Positions 1 to 4,941 of a DNA stretch of 10,953 nucleotides are shown piece by piece. Source of the DNA: RBG-16-66-20 sp036560705 (GTDB lineage Bacteria; Pseudomonadota; Gammaproteobacteria; Burkholderiales; SG8-39); assembly GCA_036560705.1 (NCBI GenBank), contig DATBQR010000101.1:1-10953 (forward strand), read 5' to 3'. Made by a program: the position numbers and the translations under genes. Below the pieces are notes generated by a model, which was not told where the DNA came from, ran no database searches, and was given only the letters and a program-made list of their open reading frames with translations. Each line of letters begins with the position of its first letter. Position 1 is the first letter of the stretch.

Positions 1-1476
1 CACGCGCACCTTCAGTTCCGGGTAGGGATAGAGCATGTTGAGCGCGATCGACTGGTGGTTGGCCTGCACGATGCGCACGTGCTCGCGGCGCAGTTCGCGC
101 GCGTGCCGCACGCCGCAGGAGTGGGCGATCATGTCGATCTCGCGGTTCATGCCGTTGCAGTAGTTCGCCACGCGCAGGTATTTCTCCTCGACCACCAGCG
201 CGCGCTGCAGGCGCCGGTTGTGCGTGGTGACGCCGGTCGGGCAGGTGTTCTGGTGGCAGCGCAGCGCCTGGATGCAGCCCAGGGAAAACATGAAGCCGCG
301 CGCGGTGTTGATGAAGTCGGCGCCGACGGCGAGCGCCCAGGCGGCGCGCGCGGAGGTGACGATCTTGCCCGAGGCGATGACGCGCACGCGCTGCTTCAGG
401 CCGGATTCGATGAGCGCGTCGACGACGCGCGGCAGCGCCTCGTCGATGGACAGGCTCATGTGGTCGGCGAGCGCCTGCGGCGCGGCGCCCGAGCCGCCCT
501 CGCCGCCGTCGATGGCGAGGAAATCCGGCGCGAACTCGAGGCCCCGGCGATGCACCGCCTCGGCCAGGTCGTTCATGAAGCGCCAGCCGCCGATGGCGGT
601 CTTCACGCCGACCGGCCGGCCGGTGAGGTCGCGGATCCAGGCGATCTTGTCGAGCAGGTCGTTCATGTTGGAGATGTCGCGGTGCCGGTTCGGGCTGATG
701 GAATCGCGCCCTTCCGGGATGCCGCGGATATGCGCGATCTCGGCGGTGACCTTCTTCGCCGGCAGCACGCCGCCCTTGCCGGGTTTCGCGCCCTGCGACA
801 GCTTGATCTCGAAAGCCTTCACCACCCTGGACAATTCGACGAGGCGGTCGGCGCTCAGGTTACCCTGCGCGTCGCGCACGCCGTACTTGGCGGTGCCGAT
901 CTGCATGATGACGTCGCCGCCGCCTTCGAGGTGGTACGGCGACAGCCCGCCCTCACCGGTATCCATCCAGCAGCCCGCCACCGCGGCGCCGCGCGACAGC
1001 GAGCGCACCGCCGGCGCCGAGATGGCGCCGAAGCTCATGCCGCTGATGTTGACGATGGAGCGTCCCTCGAAGGGTATCTTGGCGAAGCCTTCGCCCATCA
1101 GCAGCGACGGCGTCGGCAGCCGCTCCTCCTCGAGTACGGGAAACGGATGGTTGACGAAGATCAACGCACCGGATTCGTGCAGGTCGTAGGTCGAACCGAA
1201 GCCGATCACGCCGCCCTCGTTCTTCGCCAGGCGGTAGACCCAGCCGCGCGTCGAACGGTTGAACGGCATCTCGTCGCGGTCGCCGGCGAAGAAATACTGG
1301 CGGAAGTACTCGCCCAGCTGCTCGAAGAAGTAGCGCAGGTGCCCGACGATCGGGTAGTTGCGCAGGACGCCGTGCTTTTTCTGCGAAATGTCAGAAATGA
1401 ACAGGAACACCAGGCCGATCAGCAGGCCGAAGCCGATCAGCGTGCCGATCCCGTAAGACAGGATGCCCATCACCAT
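1..1476 (-). CDS. FMN-binding glutamate synthase-like (GltB-domain) membrane-anchored protein, C-terminus cut by window edge
   Basis: The reading frame is open from ATG at 1476 to the left edge (492 codons, no stop), so the C-terminus lies outside. Residues about 5-27 form one hydrophobic helix, followed by a basic stretch, suggesting an N-terminal inner-membrane anchor. The rest resembles the FMN-binding central domain of the glutamate synthase large subunit, with segments such as INISGMSFGAIS-like, KLSQGAKPGKGG and IDGGEGGSGAAP. Cys401, Cys407 and Cys412 have C-x5-C-x4-C spacing, matching the 3Fe-4S ligands of GltS. No glutamine amidotransferase domain precedes it, so it is a stand-alone GltB-like oxidoreductase; such proteins usually have about 500-550 residues, so only a short tail is missing. 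Its physiological substrate is unknown, and ammonia-dependent glutamate synthesis is only one possibility. The start is supported by an AGGAGG at 1485-1490, 8 bases upstream. Confidence 0.9.
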   Translation of the reverse strand, partial: MVMGILSYGIGTLIGFGLLIGLVFLFISDISQKKHGVLRNYPIVGHLRYFFEQLGEYFRQYFFAGDRDEMPFNRSTRGWVYRLAKNEGGVIGFGSTYDLHESGALIFVNHPFPVLEEERLPTPSLLMGEGFAKIPFEGRSIVNISGMSFGAISAPAVRSLSRGAAVAGCWMDTGEGGLSPYHLEGGGDVIMQIGTAKYGVRDAQGNLSADRLVELSRVVKAFEIKLSQGAKPGKGGVLPAKKVTAEIAHIRGIPEGRDSISPNRHRDISNMNDLLDKIAWIRDLTGRPVGVKTAIGGWRFMNDLAEAVHRRGLEFAPDFLAIDGGEGGSGAAPQALADHMSLSIDEALPRVVDALIESGLKQRVRVIASGKIVTSARAAWALAVGADFINTARGFMFSLGCIQALRCHQNTCPTGVTTHNRRLQRALVVEEKYLRVANYCNGMNREIDMIAHSCGVRHARELRREHVRIVQANHQSIALNMLYPYPELKVRV

Positions 1477-1484
1477 TGCCGCCC

Positions 1485-1490
1485 CCTCCT
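1485..1490 (-). promoter_or_regulatory. Strong Shine-Dalgarno site of the GltB-like gene
   Basis: On the minus strand this reads AGGAGG, complementary to the end of 16S rRNA, 8 bases before the ATG at 1476. It is the best ribosome-binding site in the window and favours this ATG over the second in-frame ATG two codons later. Confidence 0.75.
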
Positions 1491-1509
1491 TCGAGCGCCA
1501 ATGATAGGC

Positions 1510-1568
1510 GAAAAAGAGGGATGGCTTAAGCCCGGGATCTCATGGGCTCAAGCCAAAGCCTCTTTTTC
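1510..1568 (-). terminator. Long inverted repeat, probable intrinsic terminator after bcp/prxQ
   Basis: An outer arm of ten bases (1510-1519, GAAAAAGAGG) is a perfect complement of 1559-1568. An inner arm of eleven bases (1523-1533) pairs with 1544-1554 except for one G-T type position. The loop is ten bases (1534-1543), with small asymmetric bulges between the two stem sections. Read from the minus strand, the hairpin starts inside the stop codon of the peroxiredoxin gene and ends in a CUCUUUUUC tract, as expected for a terminator whose U-tract pairs with an upstream A-tract. The near symmetry means it could also act on plus-strand transcripts, although no plus-strand gene ends here. Confidence 0.65.
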
Positions 1569-2037
1569 AGGACTTCAGCCTGCGAACGACGTCGTAGATG
1601 TCGAGGGCGTGGTGGCGGGGATTGACGCCGTAGGCGGCGTGGCGGATCACGCCTTTCTTGTCGATGACGAAGGTCGAGCGCACCAGGCACTCGCGCCGCA
1701 CGCCGTCCATCTCCTTTTCCTGCAGCACGCCGTAGCGGCGGCACACCTCGCCCTCGGGATCGGACAGCAGCCCGATCGACAGGCCGTGCTTGTCGCGGAA
1801 GTCGGCGTGCGACAGGCAATCGTCGCGCGACACGCCGAGGATCACGCAGTTGCAGCGGTCGAATTCCTGCTCGTGGTCCGAGAATTCGGCTGCCTCGAGC
1901 GTGCAGCCCGGCGTGTTGTCGCGCGGATAGAAGTACAGGACGATGTGCTTCCTGCCGATGAACGAGGACAGCTCCACATCCTGCATGTCGGCGTCCGGCA
2001 GCGTGAATACGGGAGCGTTTTGGCCTGGTTGCAGCAT
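1567..2037 (-). CDS. bcp: Thioredoxin-dependent peroxiredoxin, BCP/PrxQ type
   Basis: The 156-residue product has the usual length of bacterioferritin comigratory protein/PrxQ, which reduces H2O2 and alkyl hydroperoxides in the cytoplasm using thioredoxin. The active-site segment is YFYPRDNTPGCT, giving peroxidatic Cys45, with the conserved Thr and Pro just before it; Arg120 (CLVRSTFVID) fits the conserved active-site arginine. The common resolving cysteine five residues later (Cys50 in E. coli) is Ala here, and Arg81 sits where some PrxQ proteins carry the alternative helix cysteine. Cys62, 64, 74, 99 and 117 remain; Cys74 in the GVSRDDC segment is a plausible substitute. ATG at 2037 was chosen because MLQPGQNAPVFTLPD is the typical family N-terminus; a longer frame from 2127 would run through the promoter. 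The gene is divergent from roxA and closed by a hairpin. Confidence 0.93.
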   Translation of the reverse strand: MLQPGQNAPVFTLPDADMQDVELSSFIGRKHIVLYFYPRDNTPGCTLEAAEFSDHEQEFDRCNCVILGVSRDDCLSHADFRDKHGLSIGLLSDPEGEVCRRYGVLQEKEMDGVRRECLVRSTFVIDKKGVIRHAAYGVNPRHHALDIYDVVRRLKS

Positions 2038-2054
2038 GGAATCGTCTTCGGAAA

Positions 2055-2082
2055 ATTTTATGCTTGCACCGGCGTTTGACAA
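2055..2082 (-). promoter_or_regulatory. Sigma-70-type promoter of bcp/prxQ
   Basis: On the minus strand a -35 TTGTCA (2077-2082) lies 16 bases from a -10 TAAAAT (2055-2060), each one base off consensus. Transcription would begin near 2048, giving a leader of only about 11 bases before the ATG at 2037. This supports 2037, not 2127, as the start of the peroxiredoxin. Confidence 0.6.
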
Positions 2083-2097
2083 GTGCTGTTTGCCACG

Positions 2098-2124
2098 TTG
2101 TCGCTCGCTTGCCACATTTATAAT
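2098..2124 (+). promoter_or_regulatory. Promoter of roxA with perfect TATAAT immediately before the start codon
   Basis: A consensus TATAAT lies at 2119-2124, six bases before the ATG at 2131. A -35-like TTGTCG at 2098-2103 is 15 bases upstream, which is short. Transcription would begin at or within a base or two of 2131, so the roxA message may have no leader. No Shine-Dalgarno sequence precedes the ATG, which agrees with that reading. Confidence 0.5.
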
Positions 2125-2130
2125 CAAACG

Positions 2131-3243
2131 ATGGAAGAAACGCTGCTAGGGGGCTTGTCGCCGAAGGTTTTTTTGCGCCGTTACTGGCAGAAACGTCCGC
2201 TCCTTGTGCGGCGCGCGTCGCCCGATTTTCGCGACGTGATCGAAAAACGCGCGCTATTCGCCCTCGCATCGCGCGGCGATATCGAGTCCCGCCTGGTGGA
2301 ACGGAGCAAAAACCGCTGGAAAGTCGTCCATGGCCCGCTGTCACAATCGGGCATGCGGCACGCCGGGGCCCGCAACTGGACGCTGCTGGTCAACGGCGTT
2401 AACCACCACAGCGCGCAGGCCGAGCTGCTGCTGAGGCAATTCGCGTTCGTGCCGCAGGCGAGGCTGGACGACGTGATGGTGAGCTACGCCGCCCCGGGCG
2501 GCGGCGTCGGCCCGCATTTCGACTCCTACGACGTCTTCCTGCTCCAGGGCCGGGGACGTCGGCGCTGGCGTCTTTCACGGGCGCGGGATTTCAGCCTGGT
2601 GCCGGATGCGCCGCTCAGGCTCATCGCCGGCTTTCGCGCCGAGCAGGAAATGGTGCTCGAGCCCGGGGACATGCTGTATGTGCCGCCCGGCTGGGGCCAC
2701 GACGGGGTGGCCCTCGACGAGTGCTTCACGTATTCGATCGGCTTTCGCGCGCCGCGCGGCGCCGAGCTGGCGGCGGCGTTTCTCGACCACCTGCACGAGC
2801 GCGGCCTGCCGGACGCCGCGTACCGCGATCCCGGGCTGCGCCCGGCCGCCCGACCGGCGCAGATCGGCCGCGAGATGACCGCGTTCGCCGAGGCGCAGCT
2901 CGCGCGCATCCGCTGGCAGCGCGGCGACGTGGAAGAATTTCTCGGACGGTATCTGAGCACGCCGAAGGCGAATATTGTCTTTTCATCGAACAGGAATTTC
3001 TCTGGAAAGATCGAAAACAAAACCGTAAAACTTGACCCGAAAACCCAGTTGCTCTATCTGGGCAGCCGGTTTTTCATCAACGGCGAAGTGCTGCGGCCGC
3101 TCGCGTCGCAGCGCAAGGTGCTCGCGGCGCTGGCGGACCGCCGGCGTGCGCCGGGCCGCGCGCTTGCCCGCGCGGGGCTCGAGCGTTTAATCTTGGAATG
3201 GCATCGATGCGGTTTCCTGTCGCTTGAACACGACCGTGGCTGA
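2131..3243 (+). CDS. roxA: Cupin/JmjC-type 2-oxoglutarate oxygenase, 50S ribosomal protein L16 arginine hydroxylase
   Basis: The 370-residue product resembles RoxA (YcfD), an Fe(II)- and 2-oxoglutarate-dependent dioxygenase that hydroxylates an arginine of ribosomal protein L16. The N-terminal LLGGLSPKVFLRRYWQKRPL segment is typical. The metal-binding triad is visible as His129-x-Asp131 (GPHFDSYDVF) and His190 (PPGWGHDG), close to the E. coli positions 125, 127 and 187. The JmjC-type barrel spans about residues 90-210. A C-terminal winged-helix-like region follows, consistent with the RoxA dimerisation and cap domains. ATG at 2131 is preferred over the upstream in-frame ATG at 2083 because the latter adds 16 unconserved residues and overlaps the promoter. 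The stop overlaps the start of the next gene, so the two are probably co-translated. A different protein or RNA-modification substrate cannot be excluded from sequence alone. Confidence 0.9.
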   Translation: MEETLLGGLSPKVFLRRYWQKRPLLVRRASPDFRDVIEKRALFALASRGDIESRLVERSKNRWKVVHGPLSQSGMRHAGARNWTLLVNGVNHHSAQAELLLRQFAFVPQARLDDVMVSYAAPGGGVGPHFDSYDVFLLQGRGRRRWRLSRARDFSLVPDAPLRLIAGFRAEQEMVLEPGDMLYVPPGWGHDGVALDECFTYSIGFRAPRGAELAAAFLDHLHERGLPDAAYRDPGLRPAARPAQIGREMTAFAEAQLARIRWQRGDVEEFLGRYLSTPKANIVFSSNRNFSGKIENKTVKLDPKTQLLYLGSRFFINGEVLRPLASQRKVLAALADRRRAPGRALARAGLERLILEWHRCGFLSLEHDRG

Positions 3244-3733
3244 AGAAAAACCGAAAGCGGAGTACCAGCGATTCGAGAGCGAAGGCGACTACCAGCAGGC
3301 GGTCGACCGGCTGCTCGAGCAGCCGGGACGCGAGTTGCGCATCTTCGATCCCGACCTCGCGCCGCTGCGCCTGAATTCCCCCGCGCGCGTCGCGCAGCTG
3401 GAAAAGTTCCTGCGCTCCAGCCGTACGCGCAGGATCTACATCGTCGTCCACCACACCGAACTGCTGACGCGGCGCAGCCCGCGCATGATGGGACTGCTGA
3501 AGCTGTTCACGCACGCGATCCAGATCAACCAGACGCACGAGGAAATCCGAAGCTTGCAGGATGCTTTCATGGTGCTGGACTCGCAGCACTACCTGCGCCG
3601 GCCGGTCGCCGATTTCTTCCGCGGCGCCATCGCCCTCAACGACGAGACCGAGGCCCTGGCGATGCGCTCGCGCTTCCAGGAAATCTGGTCCTCGTCCTTC
3701 CCCGGTGTTTCGAGCGCGACGCTAGGCTTGTAG
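3224..3733 (+). CDS. Conserved-looking protein of unknown function, possible degenerate PLD-like half domain
   Basis: This 169-residue protein, or 165 if GTG at 3236 is used, overlaps the 3' end of roxA. TTG at 3224 gives the longest frame; GTG at 3236 gives a natural-looking MAEEKPK start. Neither has a clear Shine-Dalgarno site, so translation probably depends on ribosomes finishing roxA. There are no membrane segments or signal peptide, so it is likely cytoplasmic. The pattern is a beta strand (RELRIFDPDL, about residues 36-45), a helix, a second strand (RRIYIVVHH, about 69-77), then a strand ending in MVLDSQHYLRRP and a C-terminal F-x2-IW segment. This recalls one half of a phospholipase-D-like fold, but no H-x-K motif is present, so catalysis of that kind is unlikely. 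I think it belongs to an uncharacterised proteobacterial family, perhaps DUF7931, recalled from memory and not confirmed. No function is assigned. Confidence 0.8.
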   Translation: MNTTVAEEKPKAEYQRFESEGDYQQAVDRLLEQPGRELRIFDPDLAPLRLNSPARVAQLEKFLRSSRTRRIYIVVHHTELLTRRSPRMMGLLKLFTHAIQINQTHEEIRSLQDAFMVLDSQHYLRRPVADFFRGAIALNDETEALAMRSRFQEIWSSSFPGVSSATLGL

Positions 3734-3742
3734 GCGGTGCGC

Positions 3743-3751
3743 TGCTATAAT
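3743..3751 (+). promoter_or_regulatory. Extended -10 promoter of the small lipoprotein gene
   Basis: TGCTATAAT at 3743-3751 combines a perfect -10 hexamer with the TGn extension, which can compensate for a poor -35. No good -35 lies at the normal distance; the nearest TTGTAG (3728-3733) is only 12 bases away. Transcription would begin near 3757-3758, leaving a leader of about 72 bases. This separates the lipoprotein gene from the roxA pair. Confidence 0.6.
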
Positions 3752-3757
3752 GGTGCA

Positions 3758-3774
3758 CAGCCGCAATAAGGCTG
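3758..3774 (+). promoter_or_regulatory. Stem-loop at the predicted 5' end of the lipoprotein mRNA
   Basis: CAGCC (3758-3762) pairs with GGCTG (3770-3774) around a seven-base loop. It starts at the predicted transcription start. Hairpins at the very 5' end commonly protect messages from RNase E or RppH-dependent decay, so a stabilising role is plausible but inferred. It is followed by a pyrimidine-rich stretch containing CCTCCTCC (3783-3790) before the Shine-Dalgarno site. Confidence 0.4.
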
Positions 3775-3816
3775 ATAGAAGACCTCCTCCAATTTCCAAT
3801 TCGATTTTTTGAACCC

Positions 3817-3823
3817 AAAGGGA
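3817..3823 (+). promoter_or_regulatory. Ribosome-binding site deciding the lipoprotein start
   Basis: AAAGGGA lies six bases before ATG at 3830. This selects the MNKALLI start, which gives a proper lipoprotein signal, over the in-frame ATG at 3809 that would place seven extra residues in front of it. Confidence 0.6.
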
Positions 3824-3829
3824 ATGATC

Positions 3830-4090
3830 ATGAACAAAGCACTGCTCATCGCAGCCGCGGCCGCCATCTCGCTCGCCGCCTGCAGCAAGGAAGAACCGAA
3901 ACCCGCGCCGGCTCCGGCGCCCGCGCCTGCCGCAGCACCCGCCCCGGCGCCCGCTGCTGCTCCCGCGGCCGCCGCGCCTGCTGCGGACGACAAGAAGGAC
4001 GCCGCCGCTCCGGCCGCCACCACGACCACGACGACCACCACGACGACCGCTCCGGCCGCCGAGCCGAAGAAGGAAGAAATGAAGAAGTAA
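3830..4090 (+). CDS. Small Ala/Pro/Thr-rich lipoprotein
   Basis: The 86-residue precursor starts MNKALLIAAAAAISLAAC. Residues 1-17 are a short lipoprotein signal peptide and LAAC is a canonical lipobox, so Cys18 should be lipidated and become the mature N-terminus. The mature 69 residues are low-complexity: KEEPKP, then alternating Pro-Ala tracts (about 27-52), an acidic-basic DDKKD patch, a run of ten threonines (about 65-74) and a charged KKEEMKK tail. There is no folded domain. Such a chain is probably an extended spacer or cell-wall-facing tether from a membrane; Ser19 at +2 suggests outer-membrane sorting by the Lol system. It has its own extended -10 promoter, a good ribosome-binding site and a strong terminator, so it is probably a monocistronic and possibly abundant product. 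I do not recognise a family and no function is assigned. Confidence 0.82.
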   Translation: MNKALLIAAAAAISLAACSKEEPKPAPAPAPAPAAAPAPAPAAAPAAAAPAADDKKDAAAPAATTTTTTTTTTAPAAEPKKEEMKK

Positions 4091-4107
4091 TCCGGTCCCG
4101 GCAGACG

Positions 4108-4140
4108 AAAACGGCGGTCCCGCGAGGGTCCGCCGTTTTT
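4108..4140 (+). terminator. Intrinsic terminator with GCGA tetraloop, bidirectional
   Basis: A 14-base arm (4108-4121) pairs with 4126-4139 around a GCGA (GNRA) loop, with a single mismatch, and ends in five Ts. It sits 17 bases after the lipoprotein stop. Because the outer arm begins with AAAA, the minus-strand transcript from the metallohydrolase gene, whose stop is at 4162, would also end in a UUUU tract, so it probably terminates both converging units. Confidence 0.85.
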
Positions 4141-4161
4141 ATTTGGGGGCCGGCGCTTGCG

Positions 4162-4941
4162 TCAGCGCAGTTCGCGCCAGGCGAAGCCGTCCTCCTGGGT
4201 GGACAGGCCGATCCAGTCCGGCGCGCAGCCCATCGCGCGGGCAAGCGCTTCGCGGGCGAGTTCCGGCCGGTTGTTCTGGTGCGACAGGTGCGCCGCGAAG
4301 ACGTGCTTCAGGCGCGAGCGGTCGAGCGCCGCGAGCAATTTCTCTGAAGCGGCATTGGACAGGTGCCCGAACGGCCCGGCGATGCGCTCCTTCAGCCATT
4401 TGGGATAGTCCCCCGCCCACAGCATGTCGGAATCGTGGTTGCACTCGAGCACCAGCGCGTCGCAACCGGACAGCGTCGCTTCGACGTGCGCGGTGGAGGC
4501 ACCAATGTCGGTCAGCACCCCGAGACGGAAGGCGCCGTCCGAGAGCACGAACTGGACTGGCTCGCGCGCGTCGTGCGGCACGGTGTAGGGCCGCACCTCG
4601 ATGCCGCCCACGGAAAATGCGGTGCGGCCGTCGATGGCGCGCGTCTCGACTTCGCCCGGCAGCTTGCCGGACTCCGCCAACGCGGCCTGCGTGCCGTAAG
4701 TCAGCCACACCGGCAGGCGATGCTGCGCCGCGAACGGGTAGGCCTGCCCCGCGTGGTCATCGTGCTCGTGGGTTACCAGGATGCCGGTGATGTCGGCGGG
4801 CGTCAGGCCGATGCGCGCCAGGCGCCGCTCGGTCTCGCGCGGCGCGAGGCCGCAATCGAGCAGCACGCGGGTGTCGCCGACTTCGGCGACCAGGCAATTG
4901 CCCTTGGAGCCGCTTCCTATTGAAGCGAACCTGAGTGTCAC
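4162..4941 (-). CDS. MBL-fold metallohydrolase, WalJ/YycJ-like
   Basis: The 259-residue protein is close to the usual length of the YycJ/WalJ/VicX family of metallo-beta-lactamase-fold hydrolases. The N-terminal FASIGSGSKGNC segment is a family signature. The metal-binding H-x-H-x-D-H motif is present at His58, His60, Asp62 and His63 (VTHEHDDHAG). Further likely ligands occur in TVPHDA, LGVLTDIG, LECNHD and FAAHLSHQNN. It is cytoplasmic, probably binding two metal ions and cleaving a phosphodiester; a nuclease role has been proposed for relatives, but the substrate here is unknown. The start is GTG at 4939-4941: it gives VTLRFASIG, matching relatives, and overlaps the bamC stop by four bases (GTGA). 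A longer frame from 5031 would run inside bamC. It is the last gene of the dapA-bamC block and ends before the shared terminator. Confidence 0.9.
   Translation of the reverse strand: MTLRFASIGSGSKGNCLVAEVGDTRVLLDCGLAPRETERRLARIGLTPADITGILVTHEHDDHAGQAYPFAAQHRLPVWLTYGTQAALAESGKLPGEVETRAIDGRTAFSVGGIEVRPYTVPHDAREPVQFVLSDGAFRLGVLTDIGASTAHVEATLSGCDALVLECNHDSDMLWAGDYPKWLKERIAGPFGHLSNAASEKLLAALDRSRLKHVFAAHLSHQNNRPELAREALARAMGCAPDWIGLSTQEDGFAWRELR

Noticed and set aside
55..2079. A 674-codon plus-strand open frame, antisense to the GltB-like gene and bcp
   Set aside because: It is low-complexity and rich in Ala, Arg, Val and His, has no recognisable domain, spans two well-supported minus-strand genes and the terminator between them, and is what GC-rich codon bias produces on the opposite strand.
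2076..2081. A perfect plus-strand TTGACA as -35 for roxA
   Set aside because: It is 37 bases from the TATAAT at 2119-2124, far too distant, and no -10 lies 15-19 bases after it. The overlapping TTGTCA on the other strand is better explained as the bcp -35.
3745..4041. A minus-strand open frame with runs of Val, Ala and Gly
   Set aside because: It is the mirror image of the Thr and Pro-Ala codon tracts of the lipoprotein; it has no ribosome-binding site and crosses the terminator-promoter layout of the real gene.
4022..4051. The ten-threonine codon tract as a phase-variation repeat
   Set aside because: The codons alternate irregularly between ACC and ACG, so the DNA is not a uniform tandem repeat and slippage should be low; triplet changes would also keep the frame.
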